Shown: positions 42,722 to 51,777 of the stretch, in pieces | Position numbering within the stretch: the stretch's first letter is position 1 | Layout of the letters: the number at the start of each line of letters is the position of its first letter | Assembly (NCBI RefSeq): GCF_900109775.1 | Contig: NZ_FOAX01000001.1 | Span: 1 to 64,000 of the forward strand | DNA: 64,000 bases | Origin: Pseudoxanthomonas sp. GM95 | GTDB lineage: Bacteria > Pseudomonadota > Gammaproteobacteria > Xanthomonadales > Xanthomonadaceae | Direction of reading: 5' to 3' | The notes under the pieces: generated by a model | The model's database searches: none | Told to the model about the DNA's origin: nothing | The model's input: the letters and a program-made list of their open reading frames with translations, nothing else | Program-made: the position numbers and the translations under genes

Positions 42722-43831
42722 ATGAGTGCCCAGCCCTCCATGCAGGCCCCCGGAATGGACGTGAAAGATGCCACGTTCGACAACCCGATGGGCATCGATG
42801 GCTTCGAATTTGTCGAGTTTGCCGCGCCGGCCGGCCAGGGCGGCCAGCTGCACGACTATTTCCGCCGGCTCGGCTTCACCCAGGTGGCCCGGCACAAGAC
42901 CCGGGCGATCAGCACCTACCGGCAGAACGACTGCACCTTCCTGATCAACGAGGACCCGGACTCGTTCGCGGCCGACTTCGCGGCCCAGCACGGGCCGAGT
43001 GCCTGTGGCTTTGCGATCCGGGTCAACAAGCTGGCCGAATGGGCGCGCGTGCAGGCGCTCAAGAACGGCGCCGAGCAGATCGGCGAGCGCGAGCTGACCA
43101 AGGCCGTGGCCGCGCCGGTGATCAAGGGCATCGGCGGCTGCATGCTCTACATCGTCGACCGCTACGACAGCTCCGGCACCATCCATGACCCGGATTACGA
43201 ATTCCTGGACGGCGTGGAGCGCATGCCCAAGGGCTTCGGCCTGACCTTCATCGACCACCTCACCCACAACCTCTATCCGGGGAACATGGCGCAGTGGGCC
43301 GATTACTACGAGCGCCTGTTCAACTTCCGCGAGATCCGCTACTTCGACATCAAGGGCGCCAAGACCGGCCTGCTGTCCAAGGCGATGACCGCGCCGGACG
43401 GCATGGTCCGCATCCCGCTCAACGAATCGCACGATCCCAAGTCGCAGATCAACGAATACCTGGACGCGTACAAGGGCGAGGGCATCCAGCACATTGCCTG
43501 CTTCACCGATGACATCTACACCACGGTCGAGGCGATGCGCGCGGCGGGGGTGGATTTCCTGGATACGCCGGACACGTATTTCGAGGTGATCGACCAGCGC
43601 ATCCCCGACCATGGCGAAGACGTGCCGCGCCTGACCCGCAACAAGATCCTGATCGATGCGGACGTGGAGACGGGCCAGCGCAAGCTGCTGCAGATCTTCA
43701 CCCAGAACGCGATCGGCCCGATCTTCTTCGAGATCATCCAGCGCAAGGGCAATGAGGGCTTCGGCGAGGGCAACTTCAAGGCCCTGTTCGAAAGCATCGA
43801 ACGCGACCAGATGCGGCGTGGTGTGCTGTAG
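42722..43831 (+). CDS. hppD: 4-Hydroxyphenylpyruvate dioxygenase
   Basis: A 369-residue iron enzyme that turns 4-hydroxyphenylpyruvate into homogentisate. Iron ligands are the His in FIDHLTHNLYPG, the His in GIQHIACF and the Glu in IFFEIIQRKGNEGFGEGNFKALFES at the end. Start ATG 42722 (MSAQPSMQAPGM) with GGGAG upstream. Its stop abuts the GTG of the next small gene. It belongs with hmgA at 44315 to the tyrosine degradation pathway. Confidence 0.97.
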   Translation: MSAQPSMQAPGMDVKDATFDNPMGIDGFEFVEFAAPAGQGGQLHDYFRRLGFTQVARHKTRAISTYRQNDCTFLINEDPDSFAADFAAQHGPSACGFAIRVNKLAEWARVQALKNGAEQIGERELTKAVAAPVIKGIGGCMLYIVDRYDSSGTIHDPDYEFLDGVERMPKGFGLTFIDHLTHNLYPGNMAQWADYYERLFNFREIRYFDIKGAKTGLLSKAMTAPDGMVRIPLNESHDPKSQINEYLDAYKGEGIQHIACFTDDIYTTVEAMRAAGVDFLDTPDTYFEVIDQRIPDHGEDVPRLTRNKILIDADVETGQRKLLQIFTQNAIGPIFFEIIQRKGNEGFGEGNFKALFESIERDQMRRGVL

Positions 43832-44298
43832 TGCCTTATCGCAGGCGGCTTCTTTTGCTTGCGCTTGCGGGCTTAAGCCTGCAGGCGATTGCGGGATCGA
43901 CGAGTGATTCGTCCAAGCCTCTCAAGGCATCCATTGCTGCAGATCTGGACGGCGATGGGAAGGTTGATCGCGTCTCGTTGGAAGTCGTGAAGCATCAAGT
44001 CATCCTCGACGTTGCGATGGCAGGGAAAAAAACGTCGACTTACGCATTCCCGGAACAGGAATTTGGTTGCTCGCCTGTCAAATGGAGTGAGGATTGTGCC
44101 GGCAAGCAGGTCAGGATGACAGTTGCGAAAATCGACGCGGAATTCCGCAGAGATTTTGCATCCATGTTTGAGATCGAGACGACACATCTTTCTAGCCGGA
44201 GCGGCTCACACGCCGTCATGATCCCGCTTTCCGAAACGGACCCGATTTGGGTCTACTGGGATCCAGCGACCAAGGGCGTGGATTGGGCGCGCTTGTAG
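43831..44298 (+). CDS. Secreted small protein inserted between hppD and hmgA
   Basis: 155 residues starting with GTG directly at the hppD stop. Signal peptide ([15 protein letters not shown]), then a short calcium-loop-like [16 protein letters not shown] (FG-GAP/EF-hand pattern, residues 37-52), then a beta-rich remainder ending in [13 protein letters not shown]. Base composition and codon use are clearly less GC-rich than in hppD and hmgA, so it may have been acquired. I do not recognise a family. Confidence 0.6.
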   Translation: MPYRRRLLLLALAGLSLQAIAGSTSDSSKPLKASIAADLDGDGKVDRVSLEVVKHQVILDVAMAGKKTSTYAFPEQEFGCSPVKWSEDCAGKQVRMTVAKIDAEFRRDFASMFEIETTHLSSRSGSHAVMIPLSETDPIWVYWDPATKGVDWARL

Positions 44299-44314
44299 AA
44301 AAAGAGCCATCGAG

Positions 44315-45616
44315 ATGACGACACAAGCCAGCTACATGACCGGCTTCGGCAATCACTTCGCCAGCGAGGCGATCGCGAGTGCGTTGCCGATCGGGCGCAA
44401 TGCGCCGCAGCAGGTCGCGTTCGGGCTGTATGCAGAGCAGCTGTCGGGCACGGCGTTTACCGCGCCGCGTGGTGAGAACCGGCGGAGCTGGCTGTATCGC
44501 ATTCGTCCGGCGGCGATGCATGGCACGTTCGCGCCCTTTGAGGGTGCGAAGGGGTTCCATAACGTGTTCGGCGATGGGCCGGTAAGCCCGGACCAGCTGC
44601 GCTGGTCACCGCTGCCGTTGCCCGAAACGCCGACCGACTTCATCGAAGGCCTGGTGACGATGGCCGGCAATGGCTCGGCCGAAGGCCAGCATGGCGTCGG
44701 CGTGCATCTGTATGCGGCCAATCGCGACATGGCCGGCCGCTGGTTCTACGACGCCGATGCCGAGCTATTGATCGTGCCGCAGCTGGGGCGGCTGCGGATC
44801 GCCACCGAGTTTGGGGTGATCGAGCTCGAGCCACAGCAGGTTGCGGTGATTCCGCGCGGCGTGCGCTTTGCGGTGACGCTGCCCGATGACCAGGCGCGTG
44901 GCTATGTGTGCGAGAACTTCGGCGCGCTGCTGCGCCTGCCGGAGCTGGGGCCGATCGGTGCGAACGGCCTGGCCAATCCGCGCGATTTTGAAACGCCAGT
45001 CGCCGCGTATGAAGACACCGAGGGCGACTTCGAGTTGATCGCCAAGTTCCAGGGCCATCTGTGGCGCGCCGCGATCGGACACAGTCCACTGGACGTGGTG
45101 GCCTGGCATGGCAACGACGCGCCGTGCCGCTACGACCTGCGCCGCTTCAACGTGATCGGTTCGATCAGCTTCGATCATCCCGATCCGTCGATCTTCACCG
45201 TGCTGACCTCGCCCAGCGACACGCCGGGCACGGCCAACCTGGATTTCGTGATCTTCCCGCCGCGCTGGCTGGTGGCGCAGGACACGTTCCGGCCGCCGTG
45301 GTTCCATCGCAACGTGGCCAGCGAATTCATGGGCCTGGTGCACGGCGCCTACGACGCCAAGGCCGAAGGCTTCGCGCCCGGCGGCGCATCGCTGCACAAC
45401 GGCATGAGCGGGCACGGGCCGGATGCGGCGACGTTCGAGAAAGCCTCGCACGCCGATCTGTCCAAGCCGGACGTCATCACCGACACGATGGCCTTCATGT
45501 TCGAAACGCGTGCGGTGCTGCGGCCGACCCGGCAGGCGATGGATGCGCCGTGGCGTCAGCGCGATTATCAGCAGTGCTGGGCGGGCTTGAAGCGCAACTT
45601 CCAGCCGCCGCGCTGA
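44315..45616 (+). CDS. hmgA: Homogentisate 1,2-dioxygenase
   Basis: A 433-residue iron dioxygenase that opens the ring of homogentisate to maleylacetoacetate. Family hallmarks: [12 protein letters not shown] at the start, [52 protein letters not shown], and iron ligands in [45 protein letters not shown]. Start ATG 44315. It follows the inserted small gene and ends 3 bases before a convergent gene. Confidence 0.97.
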   Translation: MTTQASYMTGFGNHFASEAIASALPIGRNAPQQVAFGLYAEQLSGTAFTAPRGENRRSWLYRIRPAAMHGTFAPFEGAKGFHNVFGDGPVSPDQLRWSPLPLPETPTDFIEGLVTMAGNGSAEGQHGVGVHLYAANRDMAGRWFYDADAELLIVPQLGRLRIATEFGVIELEPQQVAVIPRGVRFAVTLPDDQARGYVCENFGALLRLPELGPIGANGLANPRDFETPVAAYEDTEGDFELIAKFQGHLWRAAIGHSPLDVVAWHGNDAPCRYDLRRFNVIGSISFDHPDPSIFTVLTSPSDTPGTANLDFVIFPPRWLVAQDTFRPPWFHRNVASEFMGLVHGAYDAKAEGFAPGGASLHNGMSGHGPDAATFEKASHADLSKPDVITDTMAFMFETRAVLRPTRQAMDAPWRQRDYQQCWAGLKRNFQPPR

Positions 45617-45619
45617 AGC

Positions 45620-46165
45620 TCAGGCTTCCAGCGCCTGGCCCAGGCGCGCGAGCGCTGGCAAGTGTTCCTCGGGCAGCACTTCACTGAGGCGGGTCTGCAC
45701 GCGTTGGGCGTAGCCGGGCGAGGTGAGCTGCGGCAGCAGCGCGAGCGCTTCGAGCATGACCTCGACCGCGGCGTGTTCCTCGGTGGTGCGATGCAGCTGC
45801 TGGTGCAGGCGCTGGGCGGCCGGGTCACGCTGCAGTTCCAGCATGCCGAGCAGATAGAGTCGCGCCGCGACCAGCGAGCGCCGATGTGAAGGCGCGCGTG
45901 CGGCAGGCGCCGGTGCAGGAACGACGGGCGCAGGTGCGGGCGTGGCCAGCGCTTCGTGCAGGGTGCGCTCGGCATCCAGGGTCAGGTAGCCGTCGCGGAT
46001 CAGCGTGGTGACGTGGGCGGCGGTTTCCGGCCCCAGCATCTGGCTGAGTTCGGCCAGCGAGCGCTGGCCGTCGGCCATGATCAACACCCGGCGCTGGCGC
46101 ATGTCCAAGCCCGCACGATGGGTCTGCAGGGCCGTGTGGGCCAGGGCGGTCTTGCGCGGTTGCAT
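45620..46165 (-). CDS. Conserved hypothetical protein, putative winged-helix N-terminus
   Basis: 181 residues, no signal peptide. The first 70 (ALQTHRAGLDMRQRRVLIMADGQRSLAELSQMLGPETAAHVTTLIRDGYLTL) read as a winged-helix-like unit of the kind found in surface-signalling and PilZ-associated proteins. A Pro/Ala linker and a helical C-terminal half follow. I know similar proteins only as hypotheticals of this order. It is convergent with hmgA. A regulatory role is likely but unproven. Confidence 0.65.
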   Translation of the reverse strand: MQPRKTALAHTALQTHRAGLDMRQRRVLIMADGQRSLAELSQMLGPETAAHVTTLIRDGYLTLDAERTLHEALATPAPAPVVPAPAPAARAPSHRRSLVAARLYLLGMLELQRDPAAQRLHQQLHRTTEEHAAVEVMLEALALLPQLTSPGYAQRVQTRLSEVLPEEHLPALARLGQALEA

Positions 46166-46324
46166 GGCGGCGGATCGGGGAGGCTCGCGCCAGCGTTACC
46201 GCTGACTGTGAAACGGCCGTGACACAGCGATGCCTTTCGGCGCAAGCCGTGCACTGGCGCAGGTTTTCGCTGGATTCACGCACGCCGGCTAGGCTGGCGG
46301 TCTTGAATTGCTGGAGGTTCCACC

Positions 46325-46963
46325 ATGAGCAAAGTCCTGCTGCCCCTGACGGCCGCGCTGCTGGTCGCGTTGTCGGCCTGCAAACCCGCCGATGCGCCGC
46401 CGGCGCCCGCCGACAGCACGCCGCCGACCGCAAGCGCGCCCGCCGCGAGTACGCCCGCGACGTCCGAACCGGCCTCGCTGCCCGAGCCGGGCGAAGCGTC
46501 CGGCCCGGCCGCTTCCACGCAGCTGGCCAGCTTCACCGGCTACGGCGACCTCAAGTTGGGCAGCACGGCCGACGCCGCCAGGCAGGCCTGGGGCGGCGAG
46601 CTCAACAGCAGCACGCCCTCCGAAGCCGGCGCCTGCTACCAGCTGACGCCCAAGTGGGCCACCGACAAGGCCGATGTGGCCTTCATGATCGAGGGCGATC
46701 ATTTCGTCCGCTACGACGTGACCACGTCCAAGGAAACCGCGCCCGACGGCGGCAAGGTCGGCATGACCGAAGCCGAGTTGCGCGCGTTGTACGGCGCCAA
46801 GCTGCAGGCCATTCCGCACAAGTACGTGGAAGGCGGCAAGTACCTGAGCGTGGAAGCCCCGGGCGGCACCAAGCTGGTGTTCGAGACCGATGCCGAAGGC
46901 AAGGTCACCAGCTGGCGCGTCGGCCTGCCGCCGCAGATCGATTACGTGGAAGGCTGCGCTTGA
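46325..46963 (+). CDS. Lipoprotein of unknown function
   Basis: 212 residues with lipobox LSAC (lipidated Cys19) and a long Ala/Pro/Ser/Thr spacer to about residue 65. The globular domain begins FTGYGDLKLGSTADAARQAWGG. Its two halves both carry a GDLKLG/KVGMTEAELRALYG-like pattern, suggesting a duplicated fold of the SmpA/BamE type, which is often called a lectin-like or stress-related lipoprotein. The function is unknown. It has its own promoter region and a terminator at 46989-47016. Confidence 0.75.
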   Translation: MSKVLLPLTAALLVALSACKPADAPPAPADSTPPTASAPAASTPATSEPASLPEPGEASGPAASTQLASFTGYGDLKLGSTADAARQAWGGELNSSTPSEAGACYQLTPKWATDKADVAFMIEGDHFVRYDVTTSKETAPDGGKVGMTEAELRALYGAKLQAIPHKYVEGGKYLSVEAPGGTKLVFETDAEGKVTSWRVGLPPQIDYVEGCA

Positions 46964-46988
46964 TCGCCTATCCGGGCGATGCAGGAAA

Positions 46989-47016
46989 GAAGAAGGCGCC
47001 AAACGGCGCCTTCTTC
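46989..47016. terminator. Terminator between lipoprotein and permease genes
   Basis: GAAGAAGGCGCC (46989-47000) pairs with GGCGCCTTCTTC (47005-47016), a 12-bp stem with loop AAAC, between convergent genes. Confidence 0.85.
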
Positions 47017-47033
47017 ATCTGCGGGATCCATCC

Positions 47034-48326
47034 TCAAACCTTGCGCGGGAACTTGTAGATCACCGTGCCCACCACGATCGCCGCGCCCACCGCCAGCAGG
47101 TTGTCCACGCTGGCGCTGCATAGCAGGCCCAGAGTCAGCAGCAGGGCCAGGATCGGGATCAGCGGACCGCCGGGCAGGCGCAGGGCGTTGGGGTTGTCGC
47201 GATGGCGTCGCGCCAGCACCAGCACTGCCGCTGCGGTGCCGATGTAAGCGAGCAAGCGGGTGACCATCGACAGCAGCGCCAGGTTCTCGAACGAGCCCGA
47301 CAGCGCCAGCGCCACCGAGAGCACGCCCTGGACGATGATCGCTGCGGCCGGCGTGTGGAAGCGCGGATGCACGCGCGCGATGAACTTCGGCCCGAAGCCG
47401 TCCTGCGCCAACGCGAACAGGAAGCGCGGCCCCAGCATCACCGTGTTGCTGGTGGTGCCCAGGATCGAGATCACCGCGCCGACGGTGAGGATCAGCGCCA
47501 GGCCTTCGCCGCCGAAACGGCTGGCGGCATCGGCCAACGGCGTCGCCGAATCCGCCAGGCCGGGCAGGGTGCCCATCGCCACCACCTGCACCGCGGCGTA
47601 GATCAACGTCACCAGCGTGATCATCGTGATCAACGCGAACGGCACGTCGCGGCGCGGATTGCGGAATTCGCCGGCGGCGGCCGGGATGTTCTCGAAGCCG
47701 GCGTAAGCGAACAGCAACAGCAGCGCGGCCTGGCCCAGGTTGGGCAGGTCGGTCAGGTTGGGCGCGGTGCCGGCGAAGGCCAGGTGCCAGTCCATGAAGC
47801 ACAGGCCGATCACGACGAACAACAGCAGCGGCACCAGCTTGCCGATCACCAGCGCCACGCCGGTGCGCGCGGCCGAGCGCACGCCGATGACGTTGATCGC
47901 CGTCAGCAGCGTGAGCGAGCCGACCACCACCAACAGCCGGCCCGCGCCGGTCGCCGCATACGGCCAGAACCGCGACACCGCATCGGCCAAGCCATTGCCC
48001 AACGCGGCGGCCGAGCTGATGCGCGTCAGCCAGATCATCCAGCCGACCTGGAAGCCCGCGTAGCGGCCGAACGCCTCGCGCGCATACAGATAGCTACCGC
48101 CGGGCTGGTCGAAATAGCTGGCCGCCTGCGCGTAGCACAGCACCAGCAGGGCCACCGCCACGCCGGCCAGCAGCACCGCCCACAAACTCAGCGGGCCCAT
48201 CAACGCGACGGTCGCCGCCGGCAGCAGGTAGATGCCGCTGCCGATGACGTCGTTGATCGACAGGCCGACGATCTGCCAGCGGCTGACCGCGCGCACGAGC
48301 TGGCCGTCCTGCGGCGCGGCGCTCAA
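47034..48326 (-). CDS. APC-family amino-acid permease
   Basis: 430 residues with 12 membrane segments. The APC signature SINDVIGSGIYLLPA near residue 20, then LLFAYAGFENIPAAAGE, mark a cationic/neutral amino-acid transporter. It begins with TTG inside the stop of the L,D-transpeptidase gene (TTGA overlap), so the two are coupled. In this locus it probably imports amino acids freed from murein peptides. The upstream extension to 48707 belongs to another gene and was rejected. Confidence 0.9.
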   Translation of the reverse strand: MSAAPQDGQLVRAVSRWQIVGLSINDVIGSGIYLLPAATVALMGPLSLWAVLLAGVAVALLVLCYAQAASYFDQPGGSYLYAREAFGRYAGFQVGWMIWLTRISSAAALGNGLADAVSRFWPYAATGAGRLLVVVGSLTLLTAINVIGVRSAARTGVALVIGKLVPLLLFVVIGLCFMDWHLAFAGTAPNLTDLPNLGQAALLLLFAYAGFENIPAAAGEFRNPRRDVPFALITMITLVTLIYAAVQVVAMGTLPGLADSATPLADAASRFGGEGLALILTVGAVISILGTTSNTVMLGPRFLFALAQDGFGPKFIARVHPRFHTPAAAIIVQGVLSVALALSGSFENLALLSMVTRLLAYIGTAAAVLVLARRHRDNPNALRLPGGPLIPILALLLTLGLLCSASVDNLLAVGAAIVVGTVIYKFPRKV

Positions 48327-49132
48327 CGCAGCGTTCCGGCGGTCAGCAGCGGCAGCGACCAGGCGTGCTGCAGGCGGATGTATTCGGTCTTGGGCAACAG
48401 CACGAACAGCGGCTGCTTTTTCGGATCCAGCCAGGCCTGCAGCGCTTCCATATTGGCCGGTGCCATCGCCGTGCAGCCGGCGGTCGCCTCCCCTGGCGTG
48501 CGCCACAGGTGGGCGAAGATGCAGCTGCCGCGTCCGGGCGTGGCGCTGGCGTTGTGCTGGATCACGAAGCCTTGGCGATACCGCACGTCGCCGTCGTTGT
48601 GCAGGTCCAGGCGCATGTGCTCGCTGACGCCTTCCACGCCGAGCGCACCGACGTCCTTCTCGTCCACGATCTGGTTGTAGAACGGCGAATTGGGTACGTC
48701 GATGCACCAGTTCGAGGCCTGCATTTGCTGGTACTTGAGCTTGGTGCTGACCGATGGCGCATAACCGAAGGCCTCGCCGATGCCGTAGATGCCGGCCGGG
48801 CTGCGACCGTCGCCTTCGCGCTTCTGCGGGCCGGCTTTCTGCGCGGGGAACAGGCCCTCACCCCAGGCGCTGCCGCTTTTGCCGATTGCCACGGCGAAGG
48901 CGTCGCCGGCCGGCTTCCAGTCCTTGCCCTGGCGCACGTAGGTCTGCAGGCGGCCCTGGGTGTCGTCCCAACCGCTGGTGGTGACCACGACCAGCTGCTG
49001 CGCCTGCTGCATCGGCGCCAGCGCGGCAGGCGCCTTTTTTGCCAGGGCCGGCGTGGCCGCCAGCACCGCGGCCAGCAGCAGCCAGCGCGTCGGGTGAAGT
49101 GAGGCTGGTCGTGCAGGCAGGAACATGGTCAC
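48323..49132 (-). CDS. Exported L,D-transpeptidase (YkuD fold)
   Basis: 269 residues. Signal peptide (RWLLLAAVLAATPALA), then an L,D-transpeptidase catalytic domain with His in GFVIQHNASATPGRGSCIFAH and the nucleophilic Cys in ATAGCTAM. Related enzymes make or cut 3-3 cross-links in murein, or act as carboxypeptidases; which activity applies is not readable. An internal ATG at 49126 is a possible start. It overlaps the permease gene by 4 bases and follows rpiR by 13 bases. Confidence 0.85.
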   Translation of the reverse strand: MTMFLPARPASLHPTRWLLLAAVLAATPALAKKAPAALAPMQQAQQLVVVTTSGWDDTQGRLQTYVRQGKDWKPAGDAFAVAIGKSGSAWGEGLFPAQKAGPQKREGDGRSPAGIYGIGEAFGYAPSVSTKLKYQQMQASNWCIDVPNSPFYNQIVDEKDVGALGVEGVSEHMRLDLHNDGDVRYRQGFVIQHNASATPGRGSCIFAHLWRTPGEATAGCTAMAPANMEALQAWLDPKKQPLFVLLPKTEYIRLQHAWSLPLLTAGTLR

Positions 49133-49145
49133 TCCACGGGAAAGG

Positions 49146-49997
49146 TCAGGAATCGAGCAGGTGCTGGACCCGCTCCAGGTTCACCGCCAGCTGGCGCTCG
49201 CGATCCGGGTTGGTCTGGCACAGCAATACAAACACGAAATCCAGCAGGGATTGCAGCGATGCGCGATACAGCAGTTGCGCGATATGCGGCGCCGGGTCGT
49301 GCGCGGACACCACCAGCGCCGCATCGGCATGCGCCCGCAGCGGGTTGGCGGTATGGCGGGTGATCGACACGGTCCAGCCGCCGGCATCCTGGAACTGCCG
49401 TGAGATCTGCGACAGCTGCGGCAGCTTGCCGAACTCGGAAAACACGATCAGCACATCGCCCGGCCGCGCGGCCGAGACGTTGGTCATCATCAGGATCGAG
49501 TCGGCGTGATGCACGGTGAGTACGCCCAGCAGCGACAGCCGCATCGCGAACTCGCGCGCAAACAGCCCGTCATCGCCCAACCCGCACACGAACACCTTCT
49601 GCGCCTGGTCAATGCGCGCCACGATCTGCTCGATCAGGGAACGTGGATTGAGCAGGCGGGTTTCTTCTTCGGCTGCGGCCTTGCTGCGGCGCACGCTGTC
49701 CTGCAGCTGCGCGTAAGCATCGCCTATGGCCTGGGGCGCGTCGGGCGAGGCCGGTTGCGGTCCACCCCCACGCGCCAACGCCTGGCCGACGGAATATTTC
49801 AGGTCGGGATAGCCCTTGAAGCCGAGCTTCTGGCTGAACTTCACCACCGACGACTGGCTGATGCCCAGCGCACTGGCGAGCTGCTGCGAGGAGTAGTCGC
49901 GCAGCAGATGCGCGTTTTCCAGGATGTAGTCCGCGATGCGGCGCTCGATCGCGGACATCGCCTCACGCTCGGAGCGGATCTTGACCAGGGGCGGCAT
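49146..49997 (-). CDS. RpiR/MurR-family transcriptional regulator
   Basis: About 283 residues. N-terminal HTH_6 domain (MSAIERRIADYILENAHLLRDYSSQQLASALGISQSSVVKFSQKLGFKGYPDLK) and a C-terminal SIS sugar-isomerase domain (residues 120-260: KVFVCGLGDDGLFAREFAMRLSLLG). RpiR proteins bind sugar-phosphate or aminosugar ligands; MurR senses N-acetylmuramic acid 6-phosphate. Position in a murein-peptide locus makes it the likely local repressor or activator. The ATG at 49997 is taken; an upstream in-frame ATG is at 50021. Neither has a clear ribosome binding site. Confidence 0.9.
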   Translation of the reverse strand: MPPLVKIRSEREAMSAIERRIADYILENAHLLRDYSSQQLASALGISQSSVVKFSQKLGFKGYPDLKYSVGQALARGGGPQPASPDAPQAIGDAYAQLQDSVRRSKAAAEEETRLLNPRSLIEQIVARIDQAQKVFVCGLGDDGLFAREFAMRLSLLGVLTVHHADSILMMTNVSAARPGDVLIVFSEFGKLPQLSQISRQFQDAGGWTVSITRHTANPLRAHADAALVVSAHDPAPHIAQLLYRASLQSLLDFVFVLLCQTNPDRERQLAVNLERVQHLLDS

Positions 49998-50021
49998 GGG
50001 GTCGTGATCTCCGCGAGGCAT

Positions 50022-50679
50022 CAGGCGGGATGCCTGCAGGTGCTGCAGCTTTTGCTGTTGGCTTCACCGGGTCCCCATCCGCAGCGGCGCCGCCGATGGG
50101 TCAAACCCTGCAAGGGCGGCGTGCATGGATGCACGCCGTTTTTCGACGGCACAGGATGTGCTTTCGAAAAATTCCTATCGGTGGCGCGAACCCGGAGCGC
50201 AGCGCAGGGCGCGAGGCCTGGGGTGTGCTTTCTTTGGCCCACGTTTCTTTGCACAAGCAAAGAAAGGTGGGTCGTGCCCCGGAGGGGCGCGAAAGCCTTT
50301 ACCTGATCATTTGCGCGCGGCACGCGCGAGTTGCCGTCGGGGGAGAGGAAGCGAAAGCGTTTCACGCCCTGTCGGGCGCGAGTCACTTTTCTTTGCTCGT
50401 GCAAAGAAAAGATAACCAAAAGAAAGCACGCCCTGCCTCCGCGCCTTGCGCGCTGCGCGCGCAAGGTCCGCGCACCAGACGGGAATTTTCCGATGGCACA
50501 TCCTGTGCCGTCGGAAAACGTCGCGAATCCCTGCGCGCCGCCCCTGCGGGGTTTGGCCCGTCCGGCACGCCGCTGCGGAAGGGACCCGAGAAAATCCGAA
50601 GCGCGAGCAAAAGCTGGAGCAACAGCAACAAAAGGCCGCGCGGCTGCGTCATGCATCGCCATGCCAGCCCGATACGCCA
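50022..50679. repeat. Dispersed repeat element, two inverted copies, in a gene-free gap
   Basis: No gene lies here. One element copy spans about 50145-50300 and a second, inverted copy about 50351-50512, each containing GACGGCACAGGATGTGC, then a GTGCTTTCTTTGG word and TTTCTTTGCAC-AGCAAAGAAA palindrome near the middle. The pair can form arms of about 160 nt. A perfect 9-bp hairpin (50118-50126 with 50129-50137) followed by T5 lies just before the first copy. Elements of this style are scattered in xanthomonad intergenic regions, in my recollection. No transposase is present. Confidence 0.65.
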
Positions 50680-51777
50680 TCACGGCGACAACATCTCCAG
50701 CCCACGAATCTCCTGGATGCCCAACCCGGGTGCATCCGGGATGCTGATCTCCGACTCGTTGAACAGCACCCCGCCCACGACCGGATTGAACTGGCCCAGC
50801 GACGGACCGTCCAGGTCGATCTTGGTGATGACGTTCGACTTGGCCACAGCCACGTGCACCGCGGCGGCGACGCTGATCGAGGATTCGATCATGCAGCCGA
50901 TCATGCAGTCCACGCCGTACAGCGCGGCGATGTCGGCGATGCGGATCGCGTTGGAAATGCCGCCGGTCTTCATCAGTTTGATGTTGATGATGTCGGCCGC
51001 GCGCAGCTTGATCAGGTCGAATACCTGTTGCGGGGCGAACACGCTTTCGTCGGCCATCACCGGGGTGTTGACCCGGTCGGTGACGTACTTGAGACCCTCG
51101 ATGTCGGCCGCTTTGACCGGCTGTTCCAGCAGTTCCAGTACCACGCCGGCGTCTTCGAGCTTCTGCATCGCATAGACAGCTTGCTTGGCGGTCCAGCCCT
51201 GGTTGGCGTCCAGGCGCAGCAGGGCACGGCCTTCGACCGCGGCGTGGATCGCCTTGACCCGCTCGATGTCCAGCCCCAGGTCCTTGCCGACCTTGATCTT
51301 GAGCGATTCGAAGCCGCGGTCCAGCGCCGAGAGCGAGTCGGACACCATCTTGTCGATGTAGTCCACGCTGATGGTGATATCGGTGGTGATCACCGGATCG
51401 CCGCCACCGAGCAGCTGGTACAGCGGCGCGCCGTACAGCTGCGCCCACAGGTCGTACAGGGCGATCTCCACCGCGGCCTTGGCACTGGTGTTGCGCTCCA
51501 TCGACGACTGCACCAGCCCGGTGAGATGGTTGAGGTTGGCGATGTCCTGGCCGATCAGGCGCGGTTTGATGAAGGTGTCGATGGCCGCGATGATCGAGCC
51601 GAGCGTGTCGCCGGTGATCACCGCGGTGGCGGCCGCTTCGCCGTAGCCGGTGTGGCCGGTGTCGGTGCGGATCAGTACCACCACGTCCTCGACCGTATCG
51701 ACGGTGCGCAGCGCGGTCTTGAACGGCGTCTTCAGCGGGACACGCAGCATGCCCAGCTGGATATCGGTGATCTTCAT
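50680..51777 (-). CDS. L-Ala-D/L-Glu (dipeptide) epimerase, enolase superfamily
   Basis: 365 residues. The enolase-type barrel shows the general-base lysine in LKIKVG, metal ligands in DANQGW, EQPV and DES, and the second catalytic lysine in KLMKTGGI, as in the murein-dipeptide epimerases YcjG of E. coli and YkfB of Bacillus. It converts L-Ala-D-Glu to L-Ala-L-Glu. The ATG at 51777 overlaps the NlpC/P60 stop by 4 bases. Other enolase substrates cannot be excluded, but the murein context supports this one. Confidence 0.9.
   Translation of the reverse strand: MKITDIQLGMLRVPLKTPFKTALRTVDTVEDVVVLIRTDTGHTGYGEAAATAVITGDTLGSIIAAIDTFIKPRLIGQDIANLNHLTGLVQSSMERNTSAKAAVEIALYDLWAQLYGAPLYQLLGGGDPVITTDITISVDYIDKMVSDSLSALDRGFESLKIKVGKDLGLDIERVKAIHAAVEGRALLRLDANQGWTAKQAVYAMQKLEDAGVVLELLEQPVKAADIEGLKYVTDRVNTPVMADESVFAPQQVFDLIKLRAADIINIKLMKTGGISNAIRIADIAALYGVDCMIGCMIESSISVAAAVHVAVAKSNVITKIDLDGPSLGQFNPVVGGVLFNESEISIPDAPGLGIQEIRGLEMLSP

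Noticed and set aside
50118-50145. Hairpin plus T5 as terminator of a plus-strand gene
   Set aside because: No plus-strand gene ends upstream of it; it is better read as part of the repeat cluster.
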